This document shows, piece by piece, positions 7,865 to 16,750 of a stretch of 64,000 nucleotides of DNA (the stretch's first letter is position 1; every line of letters starts with the position of its first letter). The stretch lies in assembly GCF_009649815.1 (NCBI RefSeq), contig NZ_WJIC01000019.1:1-64000 (forward strand), in the 5' to 3' direction. The notes beneath the pieces are model-generated. The model saw only the letters and a program-made list of their open reading frames with translations. It made no database searches and was not told the origin of the DNA. The position numbers and the translations under genes were made by a program. Origin of the DNA: Nocardia sp. SYP-A9097. GTDB lineage: Bacteria > Actinomycetota > Actinomycetes > Mycobacteriales > Mycobacteriaceae.

Positions 7865-9325
7865 TCAGGCGACCGGCTGGGAAGCCGCACGCATGCGGTC
7901 ACCACTGACCCAGGTGGCGTGAAAGCCGAGCGGAACGCGCGTGGGCAGGCCGAGCCGGCAGATCGGCCCCTTGGTGAGGTCGGCGGCGTGATAGATCCAC
8001 ACTTCGGCGAGCCCGGTGTGATTATTGTGGGCGAACATGGTCAGATAGGCGTCATCTTCGCCGGTCCCACCGGGCCGCGGGACCACGGTGAGTTCACTGC
8101 CGAACATGCCGTCACCGAAAGGCGCGGTTTCCTTTGTGCCGGTGAGCAAGTCGTATTTGATGACGGCGTCGAAGATCATGGTGCGATCCACCGACAGCCG
8201 CATCTGGTAGGAGTAGCGGCCGCGCTGACCGGTAATGCCCTGGTCGATCGCCGGGAATTCGGTGTTCACATCGTCCATGGGCGTCTCCATGGTGACCCCG
8301 GTACGCAGGTTGAATCGATACTTGTGCAGTTTCGCCTCGGGGCGCAGATAAGCGAGCAACTGCGCGAGCGGGTGGGCGCGGTCGGACACCGGACTGGGTT
8401 CGGTGACGCGGCAGACGATCAGCACGATCTCATCGCCTTCCTCCCACGAGTTGACGGTGTGGTAGATGTACCCCGGATCGGCCTCGAACCACTTCGCTTC
8501 CGCCCCAACGCCATAACGCGGCAGCACCGCGAATCGACTGGGCAGAGTGCGGTCGAAGAAGATCTTGAATCGGCCCGCCGCGGCCGCGCGGGGATCGTTG
8601 TAGAGCGGCAGATCCATGAGAATGGAGTAGTTATCGGTAATCGCCATATCGTGCGGCAGCCGCGGGCCGGGCAGCTCCAGCCCGGTGAAATGGGTGACCT
8701 TGCCGCTCGTGTCGGCGACCCCGTAACGCAGATAGGGCGCGTTGATGCCGTAGTCGAAGAAGAGCAGTTCCTCGGTGCGCTCATCGACCTTGGCATGCGC
8801 CGAAACCTCGCCCGGCAGTGTGCCATTGAAGTCGTCGACGCCACGGGTCTCGAGGCTCACCGGGTCGATACCGTACGGCTTCCCCGCCCGATACCAGAGG
8901 GCGAGCAGATTGCCATGGTGGTAGATGACATCGGTATTGGCGGAGTTGCGTTCGCGGCGATCACCGGCGGGATTACCGTCCCAGGGCTCGATAACGCCGC
9001 GCCACAGGGCGGTTCCGGCGGACCGCTCGGCCTCGAACTCGGCGGTGCGAATGTACCGATTGCGGTAGGTGGCCCGGCCGTTCTCGAAGTGCACCGCGTG
9101 CAGCATGCCGTCACCGTCGAACCAGTGGTACCGGCCCATCGGCGCGAACTGCGGATTGGGTCCATTGCGGACGTACACCCCGTCGAGGTCCGCGGGCAGT
9201 TCGCCGTACAGGACCGTGAGGTCGGTGGCGGTGATCTCGTCGGCCTGCGGCGCGTACGGACCCTCCAGATACGGATTGGTCAGGGCCTCAGCAGCGGGTG
9301 CGATGAGTTCTTCATTGAGCGGCAT
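7865..9325 (-). CDS. Carotenoid/lignostilbene cleavage oxygenase
   Basis: Non-heme iron dioxygenase that splits a carbon-carbon double bond of an apocarotenoid or stilbene-type substrate into two carbonyl products. The 486-residue protein carries the four iron-binding His segments of the seven-bladed propeller: SAHAKVD, LPHDMAIT, IYHTVNSWEE and LGFHATW, and the family N-terminal VRNGPNPQF and FDGDGMLHAV. ATG start. A sequence at 9367-9387, just upstream, recurs at the start of the neighbouring HxlR-type regulator, suggesting direct control. The LLM oxidoreductase, ligase and thiolases downstream fit further breakdown of the cleavage product. Confidence 0.93.
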   Translation of the reverse strand: MPLNEELIAPAAEALTNPYLEGPYAPQADEITATDLTVLYGELPADLDGVYVRNGPNPQFAPMGRYHWFDGDGMLHAVHFENGRATYRNRYIRTAEFEAERSAGTALWRGVIEPWDGNPAGDRRERNSANTDVIYHHGNLLALWYRAGKPYGIDPVSLETRGVDDFNGTLPGEVSAHAKVDERTEELLFFDYGINAPYLRYGVADTSGKVTHFTGLELPGPRLPHDMAITDNYSILMDLPLYNDPRAAAAGRFKIFFDRTLPSRFAVLPRYGVGAEAKWFEADPGYIYHTVNSWEEGDEIVLIVCRVTEPSPVSDRAHPLAQLLAYLRPEAKLHKYRFNLRTGVTMETPMDDVNTEFPAIDQGITGQRGRYSYQMRLSVDRTMIFDAVIKYDLLTGTKETAPFGDGMFGSELTVVPRPGGTGEDDAYLTMFAHNNHTGLAEVWIYHAADLTKGPICRLGLPTRVPLGFHATWVSGDRMRAASQPVA

Positions 9326-9366
9326 GGCTACGCCTCCAGCGACCGGACCACGAAAGCCCGACTTCG

Positions 9367-9387
9367 TTCACTACAGTTAATGAAGTG
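9367..9387. promoter_or_regulatory. Predicted HxlR-type operator before the cleavage oxygenase
   Basis: Contains the dyad TTCACT-N6-AATGAA and the 16-mer tacagttaatgaagtg, which recurs with one mismatch on the opposite strand at the regulator start (10271-10289). It lies 42-62 nt upstream of the oxygenase ATG, where a repressor site would be expected. Confidence 0.55.
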
Positions 9388-9409
9388 ATACGCGTCTCAT
9401 CGATAGCTG

Positions 9410-10273
9410 TCAAGACTCGAACCGCACGTCCGTCCGGCCCAGTTCGACCTCGCAACCCCGGCAGCGCAGGGCCGGAATCAATACCGCCCCACACTCCCGA
9501 TGCTGAATCCGCAGACCGGGCTCCGGCGACTGCGGATGCGCGTGATCGGCCCAGGCGAGCAGAAAGGCGAAGACCCCGAACAGGGCTCGCCCACGCGGGG
9601 TCAGCCGATAATCGCGCGCATCGGCTTCGGGGCGGTGCAGTATGCCCGCCTCGACCAGCCGGGTCAGGCGCTCCGTGAGCGTGGTGGGCGACATATGCAG
9701 TGCCGCACGGAATTCCGAGAACCGGCGGACGCCCGCCAGCGCCAGCCCGGTGACCGCGGCACTCCAGCGATCGCCGATGGCCTCCATGATTTCGTCGAAG
9801 CGCGCATCGACCTCAGCGAGTGTGGCGGTTCGCCCCGAGCGCCGGCGGCCGGAGGTGATGTGCCACAGCGCATCCCGGTCCAACTCCACATCGGTCGCAT
9901 GCGGTGTCACGGTGCGCCCGCACCCCCGGCACATCAGCACCGGCGGCCCGCGGTGCCCGCACTCGGCGTGCACGAACTCGGGCAGCAGGCGCGATTCCGC
10001 TGTCCACTCCCGTTGCCAGGACCAGACACACACCAGAATCTCCCAGGTGCCCAATCCCAGTGCGGTGAGCCGGTATTCACCCCGATCACGCTCGAGCACC
10101 CCGGCATCGACGAGCGCCGCCAGCCGTGCGGTGAGCACGGCGGGCGGCGCCCCGGTCTTCTCACTCCACTGATTGAACCGCCGGGCGTGCTCGACGAAGG
10201 CCAGACGCAGGATGGTTAGCGTCAGGCGGTCGCCGAGCAGGTCGAAGGTGGCGGCCACGGAGTTCGAATGCAC
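9410..10273 (-). CDS. Transcription regulator with two fused HxlR-type winged-helix domains
   Basis: About 287 residues. Two HxlR units follow each other: the first (about residues 1-90) has FDLLGDRLTLTILRLAF...VLTARLAALVDAGVLERD, the second (about 135-240) has IGDRWSAAVTGLALAGVRRFSEFRAAL...LTERLTRLVEAGILHRP. Each is followed by a Cys pair segment, CRGCGRTV and CRGCEVEL, that could bind metal or sense redox. The frame stays open further upstream, but that part overlaps the transporter gene in another frame, so translation most likely starts at GTG 10273 or GTG 10258. No clear ribosome site is seen, so a leaderless start is possible. It probably controls the adjoining oxygenase cluster. Confidence 0.87.
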   Translation of the reverse strand: MHSNSVAATFDLLGDRLTLTILRLAFVEHARRFNQWSEKTGAPPAVLTARLAALVDAGVLERDRGEYRLTALGLGTWEILVCVWSWQREWTAESRLLPEFVHAECGHRGPPVLMCRGCGRTVTPHATDVELDRDALWHITSGRRRSGRTATLAEVDARFDEIMEAIGDRWSAAVTGLALAGVRRFSEFRAALHMSPTTLTERLTRLVEAGILHRPEADARDYRLTPRGRALFGVFAFLLAWADHAHPQSPEPGLRIQHRECGAVLIPALRCRGCEVELGRTDVRFES

Positions 10274-10289
10274 TTCACTAACTGTACTA
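10271..10289. promoter_or_regulatory. Second copy of the predicted HxlR-type operator
   Basis: Plus strand cacttcactaactgtacta; the complement of the site at 9367-9387 reads cacttcattaactgtagt, so 16 of the first 18 positions agree. It overlaps the stop codon of the MFS gene and the likely start of the regulator gene, which would allow autoregulation. Confidence 0.55.
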
Positions 10290-12236
10290 GGACAGTGCCG
10301 CCAACTCGCGTTCCACGGCCAGATCGTGCTCGGCCGCGGCCTCCGCTGCCTTCTTCGGGCTCCAGAACCCCGACATGAAGAAGACGAACGGCACGAACGC
10401 GATCTGCGCGACCAGGCAGATCCACCACCAGGTCCGCCACTGCTTGGGCGAATCGAGGGCGGCCTGCTGCGCCTCGGTGGCGTGATCGGCCAGGAATTTC
10501 TGATCATCGGTCGGGATATTGCCGACCGCCTTGAGATCTTTACTGGCCGCGGTCAATTGCGGACCCACCTGCGAGGCGACGGCCAGCTCGTTGACCGGAA
10601 CCTGCTGCGCCGCTTGAATCCTGGCGATGGCCTGATCCGGCGGAATGCCGAACTTCTGCGCGACCTGACCCACCGCGGTAGCCGCGGACGCCTGATCGGC
10701 CGGATTCAACACCAACTTGGTCAGCACCGCGGTATCGATCGCCTGCAGTGTCGCCAACTCCTGCGGATACTTCGCATTGAGGGCCAGCGTGGTCCGCACA
10801 TCCGCGGGCGAGGCGCCCGTGAGTTTCACCAGCGCCGTCACCTGGGCGGCCGTATCGTTCGGATTGGCTCCCAGCGTGCCCATGGTATCCGCGCCGACCT
10901 TCTGAATGGTGGCCAGCTCATTATGGTATTTGGCCGAGATCTCTTGCAGCCGTGGACCGTAATTCACCAGGGTCCCCGCCGCCGTCACCACGAAGAGCAG
11001 CCCGAGCAGTACGAAGGTGACCACGGTGCGCAGAATTCCACCCCAGACCGCGAGCCCCTCGACGGTGGCCGCCGGATTCCGGTTCTCCACGGTCTCGGTG
11101 TAGCAGGCCATCCAGGTGGCGTAGCAGATACCGCTGCCGACCGCGATCAGGCTCAGCACCAGGGCGAAGGTGTAGTAGTCGGTACCGGGTTTATCGGTGT
11201 AACCGAGGAATACGAATACGCCGACGATGCTGATGATCGCGCCGAAAAGCATGAACGGTTTTCGGACCTTCAGGTAGTCCGAGACTATCCCGGTCAGCAC
11301 CAGCGATAGCGCATTGGCGATCCAATACCAGTTGCCCATGGCATTGGCCTGCTGTGCGGTGAATCCGAAGTTGGTCGCCATGTACACCGGCAGAAACGAC
11401 ACAATGGTGTAGAAGAAGGCCAGGAAGATCGAGATCGCGAAGGCGGAACCGATAATGTTGAAGCGCAGCATATCTTTCCACTGATTGCGCTCCACTTCCT
11501 CCACATCCATACCGCGGGCACGCGCCTCGATGAGCGCCTTGTCACGTATGGACACCATGATCTGGTCGCGCAGCGCCGGGCTGAGCTCACGCAGCCCGAC
11601 GACACCGAGGATCGAGATGACCACGCAGATCGCACCGCAGAGCCGGTAATGGAACTGCCAGTCCGGATGCGCCGACAGCGTCTGAGTGGAGATCTCCGTG
11701 GTCACCAGAGCGCCGAGCACCGGCCCGAGCGTCCAGAAGCCCATGGCCGAGGCGCGCCCCAACTGCGGTGAGAAGTCGCGCACCAGTGCCGGGGTGGCCA
11801 CCAGGACCGCGCCCTCCACGATGCCGATCACGCAGTAGACGATCAGGTACGCCTCTTTGGTGGTGGTGGCGGGTACCGCGACCAGGGTGAGCACCGAGCA
11901 GATGACGGTGCCATAGGCGACGATATTGGCTCGCCCCCAACGGTCCAACAGGCCGGCGACCACCGAGGCGGCCGCACCGAATGCCGCGCCCGCGATGAAG
12001 ATTCCGACGAAATACCGGAACGACAGATGGAAGTAGGCGATGAGCTCATTGCCCACCGCTCCGGAGATGAACAGCTGGTAGTAGAGGGCGACCGAAACGA
12101 TCACCACCAGGAAGAGATACCAGGCCCGCGACCGGTTGTCCGGATAGTGCGGAATCTTGCGTTGCCACAACCCGGTGAGCAGCGTCGGCGCTACCGGACC
12201 GGGTGCGGGCGGGATGGCGGTCGGAGTGGAACTCAT
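10287..12236 (-). CDS. MFS transporter with a large soluble domain between the last two membrane helices
   Basis: Integral membrane permease of about 649 residues, clearly longer than the usual 400-500. It has the MFS arrangement of hydrophobic helices, with the LLDRWGRANI segment after helix 2 and WYWIANALSLVLTGIVSDYL in the second half. Between the helix ending in LLFVVTAAGTLVNYG and the final helix (WWWICLVAQIAFVPFVFFM) lie about 160 polar, mostly helical residues rich in Ala, Gln and Asp, predicted to be outside the cytoplasm. The ATG at 12236 with AAAGG upstream is preferred to a longer frame. Same strand and adjacency suggest uptake of the substrate of the oxygenase cluster. Confidence 0.88.
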   Translation of the reverse strand: MSSTPTAIPPAPGPVAPTLLTGLWQRKIPHYPDNRSRAWYLFLVVIVSVALYYQLFISGAVGNELIAYFHLSFRYFVGIFIAGAAFGAAASVVAGLLDRWGRANIVAYGTVICSVLTLVAVPATTTKEAYLIVYCVIGIVEGAVLVATPALVRDFSPQLGRASAMGFWTLGPVLGALVTTEISTQTLSAHPDWQFHYRLCGAICVVISILGVVGLRELSPALRDQIMVSIRDKALIEARARGMDVEEVERNQWKDMLRFNIIGSAFAISIFLAFFYTIVSFLPVYMATNFGFTAQQANAMGNWYWIANALSLVLTGIVSDYLKVRKPFMLFGAIISIVGVFVFLGYTDKPGTDYYTFALVLSLIAVGSGICYATWMACYTETVENRNPAATVEGLAVWGGILRTVVTFVLLGLLFVVTAAGTLVNYGPRLQEISAKYHNELATIQKVGADTMGTLGANPNDTAAQVTALVKLTGASPADVRTTLALNAKYPQELATLQAIDTAVLTKLVLNPADQASAATAVGQVAQKFGIPPDQAIARIQAAQQVPVNELAVASQVGPQLTAASKDLKAVGNIPTDDQKFLADHATEAQQAALDSPKQWRTWWWICLVAQIAFVPFVFFMSGFWSPKKAAEAAAEHDLAVERELAALS

Positions 12237-12310
12237 GATCGAGATGCCTTTCTGACCACGGCATTTCGTGTGACCGGAGGACCCTTTGTGATGCGCCACG
12301 AGCTGCCGCA

Positions 12311-12355
12311 GTGATCACAGGGTAACGGTCGGAAGTGATCGGCATCACTGTTACC
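12311..12355. promoter_or_regulatory. Nested palindromes upstream of the MFS gene
   Basis: Three dyads lie within 45 nt: gtgatcac (12311-12318), ggtaac...gttacc (12321-12326 with 12350-12355), and agtgat-cggc-atcact (12334-12349). They lie 75-120 nt before the transporter ATG and after the stop of the next gene, so they are candidates for regulator binding. Confidence 0.45.
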
Positions 12356-12365
12356 GATATAAGTT

Positions 12366-13868
12366 CTAATCGGCTCCGGCACCGAAGTAGAGAATGTTCG
12401 AACCGTGCTCGGCCAGTGGCCCCGCCTCGGCCGCCTGGCGGATACCACTACCGGGCAAACTCGTTAGTTTGGTGAACATTGTGGTGTTTCCGAAAGCCGA
12501 CCGCACCTGCGTTTCCGAGGCATAGTCCGCGCCATATTCGGCGAGCGCTTTGAAATCCAATGGCGCGAGGGGTTTTTCGAGCGGGATTTGTCCCGCCGGG
12601 AGTCCGAGCGCGGCGTACTGGATGGCGGAACCGCCTTCATACCAGCACAATTCGTAGGACATGTTCTCGGTAGTGGCGACGCTGACCACCGGCCATTCCT
12701 GCGAAAGCCGCAGGGCGAGTGGATGTTTGCCGACCGGGGCGATTTCCCAGTTCAGGCTCTTCACCGAAACCCAATGCTCGGAGACCTTTTCGATGAGGAC
12801 GACATCCTCGCCGAGGCGTTCGACCCGATTGGCCTCGGGCTCCGGTGTGCTCCAATGCTTTTCGGCGACGCCCTGGTAGGCGGTGCTGGGTACGACCTCC
12901 GCACCGTCGGCCACATAGGCGGCCATCAGGGCGGCCCGAACCAGGGTGACGGCATTGCGCGAAGAGCAGCGCACCCCGAGCGCACCGAAGGAGGTGCTGA
13001 TCTCCATGGGCTTGGAAGGCTGATCCGGCATGGCTCCGGCGGCGAGCGGCTTCAAGCCGATCAGCGCGAGCTGCCAGTTCACTTCTTCGATGGTCGCCAA
13101 GTCACCGGAGGTCTGGTACAGGATCTGCTGCTGGGTCAGGTATCCGATGCGCTCGAGGGTGGCACATTCGAGTTTGCGCAGCGCGGTGACGGTCTTGCTG
13201 GTGAAGCCGATGTCCTCGACCTTGATCCCACGCAGTCGCTGCGCCATGGCCGGTGTGGTGACCGCGGCATAGCGTTCGCGGTACATGGCGATCGCCGGTT
13301 TGCGCTGCCGGCCGACCATGAGCGTGCGCAGCAGCGTATTCAGGCTGGAGAGATAGCGCGCGGCCTGATCCGGATCGGCGGCGAAGAGCCGGGCGCGAAT
13401 GGTGACCGCGTCCAGGCTGGCCGCGACCGCGGCATTCGGGTCCAGGCGCAGCAGCCACACACCGCATTTGGCGAGCGCGTCCGCGCAGACGGCGGCGGCA
13501 TTCGGATAGTTGTGCGCCACCTGGCGATAGGCGTTGCAAGCATTGCGAATGGTCGAGGTGGCCAGTTCGCGATGGCCGATGGTGCGCGCGGCCTCTTCGA
13601 ACAGCCGCAGTGCGTCCTGCACCTCGCCCGCGAAGATCGCGTTCACATGCCCGGCGGTGAGCCAGCGCAGCCGCAGCAGTACCGCTTCCTGCGCGGGCTC
13701 GAGGGCCGAGGCCGACCGATCACGCTCTGCGGGATCGTTTTTGGTGGCGATCAGACCGCGGGCGAATTCACACAGGGTGGTGGCGAGGGCCAACTCGGCT
13801 TCGGGCGAACGGTCCCGGGCGGCCGCTCTATCCGTAGCCACCTGGCGCTCAATGGCGCTGAGATCCAT
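12366..13868 (-). CDS. Unrecognised protein, helical-repeat N-terminal half
   Basis: A protein of about 500 residues without signal peptide or membrane segments. Residues 20-220 are helical with TPR-like periodicity (ALRLFEEAARTIGHRELA, AVCADALAKCGVWLLRLDP). The second half (about 260-500) is mixed and Trp/Glu-rich, with no motif I can name. The ATG at 13868 has GAAGG upstream and is preferred to TTG 13880. It sits between the inositol operon (iolD ends 154 nt upstream) and the MFS gene on the same strand. Sensor, scaffold or surface roles are all possible; function unknown. Confidence 0.75.
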   Translation of the reverse strand: MDLSAIERQVATDRAAARDRSPEAELALATTLCEFARGLIATKNDPAERDRSASALEPAQEAVLLRLRWLTAGHVNAIFAGEVQDALRLFEEAARTIGHRELATSTIRNACNAYRQVAHNYPNAAAVCADALAKCGVWLLRLDPNAAVAASLDAVTIRARLFAADPDQAARYLSSLNTLLRTLMVGRQRKPAIAMYRERYAAVTTPAMAQRLRGIKVEDIGFTSKTVTALRKLECATLERIGYLTQQQILYQTSGDLATIEEVNWQLALIGLKPLAAGAMPDQPSKPMEISTSFGALGVRCSSRNAVTLVRAALMAAYVADGAEVVPSTAYQGVAEKHWSTPEPEANRVERLGEDVVLIEKVSEHWVSVKSLNWEIAPVGKHPLALRLSQEWPVVSVATTENMSYELCWYEGGSAIQYAALGLPAGQIPLEKPLAPLDFKALAEYGADYASETQVRSAFGNTTMFTKLTSLPGSGIRQAAEAGPLAEHGSNILYFGAGAD

Positions 13869-14021
13869 TGCGACCTTCAAACTCCCGCATCACCGTGGCG
13901 CGCGCGATCTCCTTGCCGACCGCCCTGCGCGTTTGCGCCGAGTCTGCCATAGATTGCCCGCGCGGGTCACCCGAGTCCCGGTATGCCCGGATTCCCCGAG
14001 TGCGCTCCGCGCGGGTCGCGA

Positions 14022-15863
14022 TCAATCCGCACGGGTGTAGCGGAGTTGTCGCGGTTTCTCCTGGTCGTAGCCGGTGCGACCCGAGAGGTGTTGTGGCACA
14101 CCCACTTCCCACCAGGCACCGGATTCGGTCCAGGAGCAGGGCTGAGTGTGCACCACGATCACGGCTGGGCGCTGTTCGGCGACCGCGGTGGCGCGGGCGC
14201 GCGCATAGGTGTCACGGAATTCCGCGGGTTCGCCGGCGGTGAACACCGCACAGCCGAGCGAGCGGGCATGCGCGGCGAAATCGACGCGCGGCGGCATATC
14301 GTGATTGCTGCGACAATCGGCGTACAAGTTGTTGAAGGGCTGCGCACCCTGACCTTCCTGCAGACGCGCGATGACCGCGTAGCCGTCGTTATCGCAGACC
14401 ACCGCGACCAGGGGGTGGCCCGCGAAGGCGGCGGAGAAGAGCTCGGAGTTGAGCATCAGATAGGAGCCGTCGCCGAGCAGGGTGGTGACCAAGCCACGGT
14501 GGGCAATGGCCGCGCCCCAGGCGCCGGAGAGCTCGTATCCCATACAGGAGAAGCCGTATTCGACATCCATGGTGGGTGCACCGCCGGTGGCGCGCCACCC
14601 GCCGATGAGTTCGCCGGGCAGGCCGCCGGAAGCGGTCATGACGTAGTCGTTCGGACCGCTGAGGTCATTGACCATGCCGACGATCTGGGCATAGGTGGGT
14701 ACGCCGAGGCTCGGTGCGCGGAGTTTGTCGATGTGGGCGTCCCAGTCGCCACGGACCGTTGTCGCGCGACGGGTCCAGGCCGAATCCGCCTGCCACTCCC
14801 CTATTTCCGGGGCGAGGTCGGTCAGGGCCGCATCGGCGTCCCCGACCACCGCGAGCGCACCGTGTTTGACGGCATCGAAGCGGGCCGCATTGATGTGGAT
14901 CAGGCGGACATCGTCGGCGAAGACGGTCCAAGAAGCGGTGGTGAAGTCCTGCAGGCGGGTGCCGACGGCGAGGACGACATCGGCCGCGGCGGCAAGGGTA
15001 TTGGCGGAGGCCGCACCGGTGATGCCCAGGGGCCCGGCGTAGAGCGGGTGGTCGTGCGGGGCGAGGGTGCGTCCGGCGGTGGTCTCCGTCACCGGAATAC
15101 CATGCCGCTCAGCGAATTTCAGAGCCGTCGCACCCGCTCCGGAGTAGCGGACGCCGCCGCCGAGAATCAGCAGTGGTCGTTGTGCGGTGCGCAGTCTGGC
15201 CGCTGCCTCGGCGACGCTGCGCCGATCCGGGCGCGGACGCGAAATACGGTGCACGACGGGCGCGAAGAGCGCGGCCGGAAAATCGTAGGTCTCGACCTGA
15301 ATGTCCTGTGGCAGAGCGAGTGTCACCGGACCCACATCGGCTGGATCGGTGAGCACGCGAGCCACCTGCGGCAGCGTGGCGATCAACTGTTCGGGCCGGG
15401 TGATGCGGTCGAAGTAGCGGCTCACCGGGCGGAAGGCATCGTTCACGGTAATGGTCGGATCGCCGTAGTGTTCGACCTGCTGCAGTACCGGATCGGGTGC
15501 GCGACTGGTGAAAGTGTCACCGGGGAGTAGCAGCAGCGGCAGCCGATTGGCATGCGCCACACCGGCCGCGGTGACCATATTGAGTGCGCCGGGACCGATG
15601 GACGAGGTGGCGATACCGACCTGCCGCCGCTGCGTCGCCTTGGCCAGTCCTACGGCCGCCAGGGCCATGCCCTGTTCGGTATGCCCGCGCCAGACCGGGA
15701 TCTCCTCGCGGCGCTCCTGAAGTGCGGTGCCCAGGCCCAGCACATTGCCGTGCCCGAAGATGGCGAAAACGCTTGGGAACAATGGCACTTCGGTGCCGTC
15801 GAGCAGTTCGGAGCGCTGGGCGACCAGCCAGGCCACCAGGGCTTGCGCGGTCGTGAGTCTCAT
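14022..15863 (-). CDS. iolD: 3D-(3,5/4)-trihydroxycyclohexane-1,2-dione hydrolase
   Basis: Thiamine-diphosphate enzyme that opens the inositol-derived ring to 5-deoxy-glucuronate. About 613 residues. The N-terminal domain has FGHGNVLGLG and the cofactor-activating Glu in RGHTEQGMALAA. The central domain has LLILGGGVRYSGAG. The C-terminal domain has the ThDP/Mg motif GDGSYLMLNSEL...CDNDGYAVI. The ATG at 15863 overlaps the iolB stop by 4 nt, so the two are translationally coupled. It is the last inositol gene of the operon. Confidence 0.95.
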   Translation of the reverse strand: MRLTTAQALVAWLVAQRSELLDGTEVPLFPSVFAIFGHGNVLGLGTALQERREEIPVWRGHTEQGMALAAVGLAKATQRRQVGIATSSIGPGALNMVTAAGVAHANRLPLLLLPGDTFTSRAPDPVLQQVEHYGDPTITVNDAFRPVSRYFDRITRPEQLIATLPQVARVLTDPADVGPVTLALPQDIQVETYDFPAALFAPVVHRISRPRPDRRSVAEAAARLRTAQRPLLILGGGVRYSGAGATALKFAERHGIPVTETTAGRTLAPHDHPLYAGPLGITGAASANTLAAAADVVLAVGTRLQDFTTASWTVFADDVRLIHINAARFDAVKHGALAVVGDADAALTDLAPEIGEWQADSAWTRRATTVRGDWDAHIDKLRAPSLGVPTYAQIVGMVNDLSGPNDYVMTASGGLPGELIGGWRATGGAPTMDVEYGFSCMGYELSGAWGAAIAHRGLVTTLLGDGSYLMLNSELFSAAFAGHPLVAVVCDNDGYAVIARLQEGQGAQPFNNLYADCRSNHDMPPRVDFAAHARSLGCAVFTAGEPAEFRDTYARARATAVAEQRPAVIVVHTQPCSWTESGAWWEVGVPQHLSGRTGYDQEKPRQLRYTRAD

Positions 15864-16750
15864 GCGAGCCGTCCTTCGTGCGAGGTGACCGGGCAACGCG
15901 GGTCCAAAGGCTCATCGGCCCAATGCGATCGGACCCAGGCGTGGGCGGGGTCGTCACAGAAGGACATGGACCGTTCGGAGGCTGGACCGGCCAGGACATT
16001 GAGGTAGTACATGGGATAGCCCGGCGCGGCCATGCACGGACCGTGGTACCCGTGCGGTACCAGGAAGACGTCACCGTCGCGGACCGCGACATTCTCGTCG
16101 AGTGAGCCGTCTGCGGTGTAGGTGCGGTGCAGGCCGAAACCCGTTGAAGACGGGGTGATTCCGTCGCGGTCGGCAATGCGGAAGTAGTAGATCTCCTCGT
16201 TGATGACTTCGCAGTCGGTCGCCTCGTCGTGCTTGTGCGGCGGGTAGGAGGACCAATTGCCGTCGGGGGTGATGAGTTCGCAGGCATTGAGTTTGTCGGC
16301 GTGATCCCAGATACCGGGTACACCGAAGCTGTTCACCTGGCGGGTCGCCGGGCCCGCGCCGCGCACTTCCACCGGGACCTGTTCGGCCGGACCGTATTTC
16401 GGGGCGAGGCGGCGGGTGCAGCGGGCCATGGGGAGTGCGACTTCCAGGCCGTCGACCGTGGACAGCTCCACGACGGCATCGCGCGGGACGTAGGCGAAAT
16501 CGGTGACGCGGGTGAAAACCGTTTCGCGGCCGGTGAGTTCGAAGGTGAGGCCGTCGACTCGGACGGTGCAGGAGCCGGACAGGGGTAGGACGAAGGCTTC
16601 GAAATCGCCGGTATGCACCGTACGGGATGCGCCTGCGGCCAGCCGGAGCACCCGCAGGCCAGTGTAGGTCCAGCCCGCGTCGTCGGGGGTGAGTAGCACC
16701 GGATCGTTTCCGGCACTGAGGGTTCCGGCCAGCCGGTGCAGTTTGCTCAT
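15860..16750 (-). CDS. iolB: 5-deoxy-glucuronate isomerase
   Basis: Converts 5-deoxy-glucuronate to 2-deoxy-5-keto-gluconate. The 296-residue protein is a bicupin; the metal-binding motif is SSYPPHKHDEATDCE with a further His in FLVPHGYHGPCMA. The ATG overlaps the stop of the preceding aldolase-like gene by 4 nt, and its own stop overlaps the iolD start by 4 nt. Confidence 0.95.
   Translation of the reverse strand: MSKLHRLAGTLSAGNDPVLLTPDDAGWTYTGLRVLRLAAGASRTVHTGDFEAFVLPLSGSCTVRVDGLTFELTGRETVFTRVTDFAYVPRDAVVELSTVDGLEVALPMARCTRRLAPKYGPAEQVPVEVRGAGPATRQVNSFGVPGIWDHADKLNACELITPDGNWSSYPPHKHDEATDCEVINEEIYYFRIADRDGITPSSTGFGLHRTYTADGSLDENVAVRDGDVFLVPHGYHGPCMAAPGYPMYYLNVLAGPASERSMSFCDDPAHAWVRSHWADEPLDPRCPVTSHEGRLA

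Noticed and set aside
10274..10507. N-terminal extension of the double-HxlR regulator
   Set aside because: The extra residues are low-complexity Arg/Ser/Pro and overlap the 3' end of the MFS gene in another frame; similarity to HxlR begins only after 10273.
13983..15530. Plus-strand open frame opposite iolD
   Set aside because: Antisense to a well-supported iolD gene; the frame is a by-product of high GC third positions.
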